DNA from: CAZDXJ01 sp964509475
Lineage (GTDB): Bacteria; Pseudomonadota; Gammaproteobacteria; Methylococcales; Methylomonadaceae
DNA length: 12,290 bases
Direction of reading: 5' to 3'
Assembly (NCBI GenBank): GCA_964509475.1
Contig: CAZDXJ010000070.1
Span: forward strand, 1-12,290
Position 1 is the stretch's first letter. Every line of letters starts with the position of its first letter. The notes below the pieces were generated by a model. The model saw nothing but the letters and a program-made list of their open reading frames with translations, was not told the DNA's origin and did not search any database. Made by a program: the position numbers and the translations under genes. Positions 7,101 through 12,290 of this stretch are shown here, piece after piece.

Positions 7101-7922
7101 GTGATTAAGCTGCGAAAATTATTGTTTCATGCAATCTGTTTACTGACTTTGACAGCCTGTCAGAAGGCCGTTGTTCCGGCAGCGATAAATGACGCTATGA
7201 GCGAGATGCAAGACATGGCATTGCAACAAAAAAACGGCTGGCAGCTGGATAAGCGGCGCAATGAACAAGGAGAAATTGTTCCTGTTCTGACCGGTACGAC
7301 CATTACAATTGTTTTTCAGCCAAAGGGGGAATTGTCTGGACAAGGCGGCTGCAATCGTTACTTTGCCCGTTATCAGGCCGGGGTGGATACACTGACAATC
7401 GGGTTTATTGGCGCGACCCTGCGTGCTTGTGAGCAAAACCTGAGCCAGCAGGAGCAAGAATACCTGGCGCAGCTGGAAACGGTGGCACGCTGGCGTATTG
7501 TTGAAAAGCAATTAAGACTGGCGAATGCACAGAAGGAAGATATTTTATTTTTTTCACCGGTTTCGCCACTGCATTTGTCAGGCAGTTCATGGCAGTTGCG
7601 GGAAATGCGGAGCAGACAGGGCAATCGGGTCAATGTTGCAAACTATAAAATCAATATGCGCTTGTCCGGTGACGGCAAGGTTCAGGGCTATGCAGGATGT
7701 AACCGGTTTTTTGGCGGATATCACGCGAGGCAGGAGCAGCTTGTTTTTACAAGGCTGGCGACAACACGTAAATTTTGTCCTGTACCGGATTCGGCCATGT
7801 CAACTGAATCCCGTTTTATTGATACTCTGAATCGGGTCCGACGGTATACGATCAATTCAGACAAGCTGCTGTTATTTGATGAAGCGGGTGATAATATTCT
7901 TGTTTTTACAAAAAATCATTAG
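7101..7922 (+). CDS. Lipoprotein with two META (HslJ-like) domains
   Basis: With a GTG start at 7101 the protein is 273 residues and begins with a lipoprotein signal, MIKLRKLLFHAICLLTLTAC, with the lipidated cysteine at 20. The longer frame from 7056 would put 15 residues before the signal and is less likely; GAAGG at 7086-7090 can serve the GTG. Two META-domain repeats follow, about 46-153 and 158-271. Each contains the hallmark GCN motif (GGCNRYFARY at 82-91 and AGCNRFFGGYH at 198-208) and a downstream cysteine (110 and 226). META/HslJ domains occur in outer-membrane-anchored proteins tied to heat or antibiotic stress, but their activity is not established. The +2 residue is Gln, so outer-membrane sorting is expected. 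Its stop lies at the left edge of a miniature transposon. Confidence 0.88.
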   Translation: MIKLRKLLFHAICLLTLTACQKAVVPAAINDAMSEMQDMALQQKNGWQLDKRRNEQGEIVPVLTGTTITIVFQPKGELSGQGGCNRYFARYQAGVDTLTIGFIGATLRACEQNLSQQEQEYLAQLETVARWRIVEKQLRLANAQKEDILFFSPVSPLHLSGSSWQLREMRSRQGNRVNVANYKINMRLSGDGKVQGYAGCNRFFGGYHARQEQLVFTRLATTRKFCPVPDSAMSTESRFIDTLNRVRRYTINSDKLLLFDEAGDNILVFTKNH

Positions 7923-8091
7923 TTTGTCTGTATCGACTCACCCCCTCTGAAAAGCCGGTGCAGGTTGTTGATTTATCAGGCTTGCCTAACCTGGGATGTT
8001 AGGCCGAACGACAGGGATGTATTTATGTGTCCTGATTAATCAATGACCTACGCCGGCTATAACACAACCGGGTGAGTCGTTACGTTTGTCT
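7922..8091. mobile_element. 154-bp MITE-like element with IS66-type ends and 8-bp target duplications
   Basis: The direct repeat GTTTGTCT occurs at 7922-7929 and 8084-8091. Immediately inside are 14-bp terminal inverted repeats: GTATCGACTCACCC at 7930-7943, and at 8070-8083 the complement of GTAACGACTCACCC, 13 of 14 matching. The element proper is 7930-8083 and is too short to encode a transposase. An 8-bp duplication and ends starting GTAA are features of IS66-family elements, so this is probably a non-autonomous IS66-type derivative; that family link is inference from the ends alone. It sits between the META lipoprotein stop (the left duplication begins on its last base) and the leader of the next gene. 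The interior folds into long hairpins (separate entry). Confidence 0.75.
7954..8057. repeat. Nested imperfect inverted repeat inside the MITE
   Basis: Two 27-base arms, 7954-7980 and 8031-8057, are complementary at 22 positions. Three more positions become G.U pairs if read as plus-strand RNA, leaving two mismatches. Inside the loop is a perfect 7-bp hairpin, GCCTAAC (7984-7990) with GTTAGGC (7998-8004). Together with the terminal repeats the whole element can fold as a long branched rod. Such structure is usual for MITEs and may affect readthrough from the META gene or the leader of the lipoprotein gene. Confidence 0.75.
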
Positions 8092-8118
8092 TTTTATTTT
8101 TCTGCGGGAGTATCGTTT

Positions 8119-8562
8119 ATGTATTGGAAATATCGTCTGTTATCGTTTGCTTTTACTGTAAGCCTGGTCGTGGTTTTGCCGGGGTGCTCTTTTTCGTACA
8201 GTTCTGACAGTTCGTCAAAAAGTTCGGAGGGCAGTTCCAAATCGGTCAGCTCGATTGTCAGCAGCCCGTCCCAATCCTCAAAACAAGAGGACAAATACCA
8301 GCAGGAGATTCTGGATTATACCTACGCCTATGTGAAATCTTCCAGTGCTGATTACCCCGCTTTTCAGAAAGGTTTGGCGGATATTGCAGCACGGCAGGGG
8401 GTGATTAATTGGGAGGATAATCCCAATACCTATATTGCGATAGGCAAGGCTCTGAAAAAAGCCAAATTGACGGGTATCAGTTATGAAACCTACAAAAAGA
8501 ACCTGGCGGGCGGCGATTATACGAAAATGCAGGATATCCAGAAAGGTTACGAGTCCAAATAA
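8119..8562 (+). CDS. Ser-rich lipoprotein, conserved hypothetical
   Basis: A 147-residue predicted lipoprotein. The signal is MYWKYRLLSFAFTVSLVVVL then PGC, with lipidated Cys23 in the lipobox LPGC. A very serine-rich, probably unstructured linker follows (about 24-57), then a compact C-terminal region of about 85 residues beginning DKYQQEILDYTYAYVKS. I recognise no named domain. The ATG at 8119 has GGGAG at 8106-8110, eight bases upstream; a longer frame from 8086 would spoil the signal peptide and start within the MITE duplication. The next gene starts 23 bases after its stop, so the two likely form an operon and may act together in the envelope (inference). Confidence 0.85.
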   Translation: MYWKYRLLSFAFTVSLVVVLPGCSFSYSSDSSSKSSEGSSKSVSSIVSSPSQSSKQEDKYQQEILDYTYAYVKSSSADYPAFQKGLADIAARQGVINWEDNPNTYIAIGKALKKAKLTGISYETYKKNLAGGDYTKMQDIQKGYESK

Positions 8563-8585
8563 CCGGATTTTGCAAGTACCCTGTC

Positions 8586-10436
8586 ATGCGCTTGTTGCTT
8601 CTTGCCGCATTCGTTTTTCAGTTTGCACAGGCTCAGGCGCGACCGCTTGTCCGTTATATTTATATTGAAGCCAGCGAAGGTAATGCCAGTGGCGGTCATG
8701 CGGCGTTACAGCTTGGTGAAACGGTTTTTCATTATCAATATGAAGAGGGTCTGATTCGACTGAGCAAGCAGGATGTCAATGATTTTGAATATGTGTATCG
8801 TTTTTGTGGCAATCGCAGCCTGCATACCAATCAAATCAAGGTTACAGAAAAAGATTATGCGCGCTTATGGGCGTATTTCAATCAACACTATCAGATTCAG
8901 CAACAACAATTCAATCTGTTGCATCAGATCAATAACGAGCGGCGGTTTTTGGAAGCGTTATTGCATCCTGAAGTGGGCCGCTTGACCGGTTTGCCGGCGG
9001 CAGGCCTGTTCTACCGTGATACCGGTTTTGTAAACAGCCCGGCGCACGGGCAGAAATCGGAATTGATGCTGGCACTGCGTCAGGCTATGGAAAGTGTTTA
9101 TGGCCGCGATTTTCTAAAACGGAAAAAAGCACAAATTGCAAGGCAGCTCAATGCCTTGTCTTTAGTGTCCTGGCCGCCTTTAAAAAATATTACGGGAGCC
9201 GGGCGGTTTCCGCCCCTGGTTTATTCCCTGTCCGAGCGCTATATGGATTTGGTTTCGGCCCGGCTTGCCTTGAATGTGCTGGCGCAGGGCTTGGCAATAC
9301 GCGATCAAGTTATGGTCGATGGGCCGCATGTTTCGTTTAGATTGGCTGAACCGGAGCTTGCCGGTTTGCGCCGGTACAGCAAGCATTTGCGGACAAGTTT
9401 ATTAAAACTGGTGGATTCCAGCCGGCCGGACTGGGGGCGTGCGTTATTGATCAATATGGCGCGTTGGCTGACTATCGAACGTTCAATCCGGCAAGGCCGG
9501 TTGATGTTTGTCAATACGTTTGATGATTCGGTACAGATGATACCGGAGGCCGAGGCCCGGCAATACCATGCGCAATTACACCAGCATTGGCAGGATACGC
9601 AGCGTCGTTTTCTACAGGCCAAAGGTTTATTGACTCAAGCCGCAACATTGACTGAAATGCAGTACAGTACACTGGAAATGCTGGCCAACCGCTATATGCA
9701 ATTGTTCCGGGCGGAGCAAGGTCTTGCCGCATTACGTTTTGACATGGCGGGGCTGGTGCCGGGTAAAACCATCGCTTTGCCTTTGTTGTGGCTGCCGGCA
9801 TTGTCGCAGAAGGAAATAAAACAGGCTTGGCAAGACCTCGCTGTTTATCAGATGCGTTATCAGAACATGCTGGAACAGTTATATGCCTATAATCTGCTGA
9901 ATCGCAATTGTGTTACCGAATTACTCGATGCCATGCAGCAGGCTTTGGAGCCTGAGAAGGGGGATACCCCGATTGTCATGCCGGATAGGGTGTTTGTTCC
10001 CTTGCTGTCCCATTATGCGCTATCCCACTATTATACGGTGACAGAGGATATGTCATTGCCCGCATTCCGGTTGATGAAGCTGAATGAGGCTTATGGTGAG
10101 GAAAACGCTTTGTGGGTGTATTTGCGTGAAAACAACACGCTGACTTCAACAACTTATCGGTATAATGAAGAAGATTCCTTTTTCATTTTTTTTACCGATG
10201 ACACGGTTTTGTTGCGGCCTGTTTATGGGGCGGTGAATACATTGGCCGGTTTCGGGCAAACCCTGCTGGGTCTGATGAGCTGGCCGTTTGATAACGGCCA
10301 GATGCTGCATTCAGGGGGACGGGGGGTTTTGATGAGTCTGCCCGAATTGCTGTTTGTAAATATGCGCAAAGGCAGTTTCAAATATTTACCTTATGAGGAT
10401 TTACTCGATGCTAAACAGACCCTGGCTTATCGTTAA
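8586..10436 (+). CDS. Large secreted protein, DUF4105-like, possible permuted papain-fold hydrolase
   Basis: A 616-residue protein with a signal peptide (MRLLLLAAFVFQFAQAQA then RP, cleavage near residue 18). Near the N-terminus, ASGGHAALQLGETVFHYQY (34-52) resembles the His-bearing strand of permuted NlpC/P60-type and DUF4105 proteins. Much later, YNLLNRNCVTELLDAM (435-450) resembles their Cys-bearing helix. His38 and Cys442 could be a catalytic pair, with the long helical middle (about 85-430) as an insertion; this is inference from motifs. The C-terminal 130 residues contain hydrophobic stretches, such as TLAGFGQTLLGLMSW, that may contact the membrane. No clear ribosome binding site precedes the ATG, which fits coupling to the lipoprotein 23 bases upstream. 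An alternative is a non-enzymatic structural envelope protein. Confidence 0.75.
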   Translation: MRLLLLAAFVFQFAQAQARPLVRYIYIEASEGNASGGHAALQLGETVFHYQYEEGLIRLSKQDVNDFEYVYRFCGNRSLHTNQIKVTEKDYARLWAYFNQHYQIQQQQFNLLHQINNERRFLEALLHPEVGRLTGLPAAGLFYRDTGFVNSPAHGQKSELMLALRQAMESVYGRDFLKRKKAQIARQLNALSLVSWPPLKNITGAGRFPPLVYSLSERYMDLVSARLALNVLAQGLAIRDQVMVDGPHVSFRLAEPELAGLRRYSKHLRTSLLKLVDSSRPDWGRALLINMARWLTIERSIRQGRLMFVNTFDDSVQMIPEAEARQYHAQLHQHWQDTQRRFLQAKGLLTQAATLTEMQYSTLEMLANRYMQLFRAEQGLAALRFDMAGLVPGKTIALPLLWLPALSQKEIKQAWQDLAVYQMRYQNMLEQLYAYNLLNRNCVTELLDAMQQALEPEKGDTPIVMPDRVFVPLLSHYALSHYYTVTEDMSLPAFRLMKLNEAYGEENALWVYLRENNTLTSTTYRYNEEDSFFIFFTDDTVLLRPVYGAVNTLAGFGQTLLGLMSWPFDNGQMLHSGGRGVLMSLPELLFVNMRKGSFKYLPYEDLLDAKQTLAYR

Positions 10437-10451
10437 TAGCTTAAACATTCC

Positions 10452-10480
10452 TTGAAAATCCGGGTCTATGGGGCAATATT
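10452..10480 (+). promoter_or_regulatory. Candidate promoter for the DegQ-type protease
   Basis: TTGAAA (10452-10457) and AATATT (10475-10480) are spaced by 17 bases in the 67-base gap before the protease gene. The boxes match five and four of six consensus bases. No sigma-E-like GGAACTT/TCTGA pair is seen. Confidence 0.3.
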
Positions 10481-10503
10481 TTTTAAAAATGGAATAACAA
10501 GCA

Positions 10504-11862
10504 ATGCAAAAATTAAATACCTTCTATTTCAAGGCGGTTTTATTCAGTCTGATATTGGCTTGTAGTCCGGCCGCAACCGCCATATTGCCGGTGACTGTTG
10601 ATGGTCAGGCCTTGCCTTCCCTGGCGCCAATGCTGGAGCGCAGTATGCCGGCTGTGGTGAATATTTCCACAACCACCAAATTGCAATTCCAGGAAAACCC
10701 TTTATTACGCGATCCTTTTTTCAGGTATTTTTTCCAGCTACCGAATCAACCCCGGCGCCGGCAAAAAAACAGTCTGGGTTCCGGCGTTATTATCGATAAA
10801 AAGCAGGGTTTGGTTTTAACCAATAATCATGTTATTGCCAAAGCCGATGAAATTACCGTTACCTTGAATGACGGACGCCAGTTAAGCGCTGAACTGGTTG
10901 GAGCCGATCCGGAAGCCGATGTCGCGGTGATCCGTATTCCGGCGGATAATTTGACCGAATTGCCGGTTGCCGATTCACAAAAGTTGAGAGTCGGGGATTT
11001 TGTCGTTGCCATTGGCAATCCCTTCGGGTTGGGACAAACGGTGACTTCGGGTATTATCAGCGCGTTGGGGCGGTCAGGGCTGGGTATTGAAGGCTATGAA
11101 GATTTTATTCAGACCGATGCGTCGATTAACCCGGGCAACTCGGGCGGAGCGCTGGTTAATTTACGGGGTGAGTTGATTGGTATCAATACCGCGATTTTGG
11201 CGCCGAGCGGCGGCAATGTCGGTATCGGTTTTGCGATTCCGTCCAATATGGTTATGGCCATCAAGCGCTCCCTGGTGGAACATGGCGAAGTGCGTCGGGG
11301 CTGGTTGGGCGTTACCACCCAGGACTTGACACCGGAGTTGATGCGGGCCTTTAACCTGCAAAACCGGCAGGGCGCGGTTATCAGCCGGGTACAGGAAAAT
11401 TCGGCGGCTGAGGCGGCCGGTCTCGAACCGGGTGATATCATTATCGCCGTTAATGGCCGGGCCGTGAAAAACAGTTATTCCATTCGCAACAGGATTGGTT
11501 TGTTGAATATTGGTGATGATGTTACGTTGGATATTTTGCGGGGGGAGCAACGCAAAACCCTGCACGCGGTTATCGGCAAACCTAAACGTGTGCAGCTCAA
11601 GGGTGAGGTGGTGCATTATCGCCTGCAAGGAACCGTGTTGGGCAATGCGCCACGAACCCAGATTGAAGGGGTCTTGTTTGAAAAAATTGAGTCAACGTCT
11701 TATGCCTGGCAAATCGGTTTGCGGCCCGGTGATATCATTGTATCCGCCAATCGTTACCGAATCCGGAATCTTGATGAACTGAGAAAGGTAAGCAACCCCC
11801 GCCGGAGTTTGTTGATTAACATTCAACGCGGTGGCGAGGCTTTTTTTGTCGTGTTGAAATAA
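10504..11862 (+). CDS. degQ: DegQ/DegP-type periplasmic serine endoprotease
   Basis: A 452-residue HtrA-family protease, the usual length, with a signal peptide ending near PAATA^ILP (residue 26). It degrades or refolds misfolded envelope proteins. The catalytic triad is visible: His109 in LTNNHVIAKADE, Asp139 in EADVAVIRI, and Ser213 in INPGNSGGALVNL. Two PDZ domains follow, about 266-358 (starting RGWLGVTTQDL) and 366-452. The short basic stretch PRRRQKN (83-89) lies in the LA-loop region, and the loop is short as in DegQ, not long as in E. coli DegP; mucD would be an equally fair name. Cys20 in LILAC could be read as a lipobox, but the -2 Leu argues against that. It is the last intact gene before a degenerate accessory region. 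Confidence 0.93.
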   Translation: MQKLNTFYFKAVLFSLILACSPAATAILPVTVDGQALPSLAPMLERSMPAVVNISTTTKLQFQENPLLRDPFFRYFFQLPNQPRRRQKNSLGSGVIIDKKQGLVLTNNHVIAKADEITVTLNDGRQLSAELVGADPEADVAVIRIPADNLTELPVADSQKLRVGDFVVAIGNPFGLGQTVTSGIISALGRSGLGIEGYEDFIQTDASINPGNSGGALVNLRGELIGINTAILAPSGGNVGIGFAIPSNMVMAIKRSLVEHGEVRRGWLGVTTQDLTPELMRAFNLQNRQGAVISRVQENSAAEAAGLEPGDIIIAVNGRAVKNSYSIRNRIGLLNIGDDVTLDILRGEQRKTLHAVIGKPKRVQLKGEVVHYRLQGTVLGNAPRTQIEGVLFEKIESTSYAWQIGLRPGDIIVSANRYRIRNLDELRKVSNPRRSLLINIQRGGEAFFVVLK

Positions 11863-11874
11863 TCATCAAAATCA

Positions 11875-11909
11875 TGGGCAGCAATAAAGTGCAACGGAAT
11901 TGTTGCCCA
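11875..11909. terminator. Hairpin downstream of degQ, possibly a two-way terminator
   Basis: An 11-bp stem, TGGGCAGCAAT (11875-11885) with ATTGTTGCCCA (11899-11909), includes one G.U pair and has a 13-base loop. It lies 12 bases past the degQ stop and is followed on either strand by T-rich but interrupted sequence, so termination from both sides is plausible but not certain. Confidence 0.5.
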
Positions 11910-11927
11910 CATCGCCTTTTGTTGTAT

Positions 11928-12158
11928 TTATATTTCGATAAACTGTCTCAAAAACAAAGGGCGTGCATAAAATGCTCTTGATGTTGAACCGTGTCCTGCA
12001 CCTTTAGTTCTTGGCTGAATAAATTTACCCATTTTTCCAGTTAATGCTTCAAAACCTTGTTCGGGGTCAAGCAGTACATTTCTAACTAAATCGTAATCAC
12101 TCTTTAGCTATTTGCCTATTAGCTGCTGTAACTTTTGTATTGCTTCTTTTCTTTCCAT
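11928..12158 (-). pseudogene. Internally deleted MutH/Sau3AI-type restriction endonuclease
   Basis: Reading the minus strand from the ATG at 12158 gives MERKEAIQKLQQLIGK, then TAG (12108-12110), then 59 codons in the same frame to TAA at 11928-11930. The first part resembles the N-terminal helix of MutH-like type II endonucleases. The second contains LKSDYDLVRNVLL, GFEALTGKMGKFIQPRTKGA and GHGSTSRAFYARPLFLRQFI, which matches the C-terminal region of that family, including the part equivalent to LQIRPKA...RGFYLKKNF in E. coli MutH. The middle of the protein, which carries the catalytic Asp/Glu/Lys residues, is missing, so no nuclease activity is possible. Enzymes of this type often cut GATC, but the original specificity cannot be told. 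Family assignment is from memory of the conserved C-terminal block. Confidence 0.7.
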
Positions 12159-12166
12159 ATACTTGC

Positions 12167-12235
12167 TTACGGTAATATATTGCAATGTGAGATATTTTCA
12201 TATACTTTTAAATCTTCTGAATTTGACTTATTTCG
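12167..12235 (-). pseudogene. Possible C-terminal tail of the partner DNA methyltransferase
   Basis: A minus-strand frame open from 12235 ends at TAA (12167-12169), eight bases before the endonuclease remnant's ATG, a typical operon spacing. Its last residues read SEDLKVYENISHCNILP. It has no start of its own and is cut off at 12236 by the apparent insertion-sequence end. A methyltransferase is expected next to a type II endonuclease, but 22 codons are too few to identify one. Confidence 0.25.
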
Positions 12236-12236
12236 C

Positions 12237-12290
12237 GGCTTTGTTGCATAAAAAATTGACAGCGTGATTTCTGAGTGTATTACCTATTAT
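12237..12290. mobile_element. Terminus of an IS5-family (IS903-like) insertion sequence, partial
   Basis: From 12237 the sequence GGCTTTGTTGCATAAA closely resembles the terminal inverted repeat of IS903-type elements, which begin GGCTTTGTTGAATAAATC. The window ends 54 bases into the putative element, so neither the transposase nor the other end is visible, and the target duplication cannot be checked. Confidence 0.55.

Noticed and set aside
7984..8004. GCCTAAC...GTTAGGC resembles the RYYYAAC/GTTRRRY core sites of integron attC recombination sites.
   Set aside because: The two cores are only seven bases apart, while attC sites span at least about 55 bases with the cores at the ends. Any perfect hairpin of this composition matches both motifs, and the surrounding terminal repeats and duplications explain the region as a MITE.
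7934..8079. Possible 6S RNA, SRP RNA or riboswitch upstream of the lipoprotein gene.
   Set aside because: The rod-like fold is suggestive, but I find none of the conserved sequence blocks of these RNAs, and the flanking 8-bp duplications point to a transposed element.
12108..12203. Alternative minus-strand frame starting MKISHIAIYYRKQVYGKK across the endonuclease start.
   Set aside because: It competes with the MutH-like frame, leads to a stop at the deletion junction and shows no family resemblance, whereas the other frame continues into a recognisable C-terminal domain.

Overview
The window looks like a gammaproteobacterial chromosome segment of moderate GC content. The gene order gmk-yicC, then rph-rdgB on the other strand, plus the protein sequences, fit that class. 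A methanotroph-like (Methylococcales) host is my guess from general resemblance and is not shown by the sequence.

The left two thirds is mostly housekeeping. On the minus strand are the start of hisA (running off the left edge), hisH, then gmk and yicC as a tight pair. Divergent from yicC is a soluble Ser/Thr protein kinase, followed on the plus strand by rph and rdgB, which overlap by ATGA. Converging on rdgB from the right is ribA. Between them lies what appears to be the decayed end of a thioesterase-like gene. A secreted LTxxQ/Spy-like protein (minus) and a double-META-domain lipoprotein (plus) diverge from a shared promoter region.

The right third is cell-envelope oriented: the META lipoprotein, a Ser-rich lipoprotein, a large secreted protein with a possible permuted papain-type His/Cys pair (DUF4105-like), and a DegQ/DegP-type periplasmic protease with two PDZ domains. 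A 154-bp miniature transposable element sits between the META gene and the Ser-rich lipoprotein gene. It has 14-bp terminal inverted repeats with an IS66-like GTAA end, 8-bp direct repeats on both sides, and a strongly structured interior.

The last 430 bases are accessory and AT-rich. After a hairpin downstream of the protease there is a minus-strand remnant of a MutH/Sau3AI-type restriction endonuclease. It keeps the N-terminal 16 residues and the C-terminal ~59, but the catalytic middle is gone and a TAG marks the junction. A short upstream reading frame, possibly the tail of the partner methyltransferase, is interrupted near position 12236 by what looks like the end of an IS5-family (IS903-type) element. 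This is best read as a dead restriction-modification locus. No intact new defence system is visible, and no tRNA, rRNA or CRISPR was seen.
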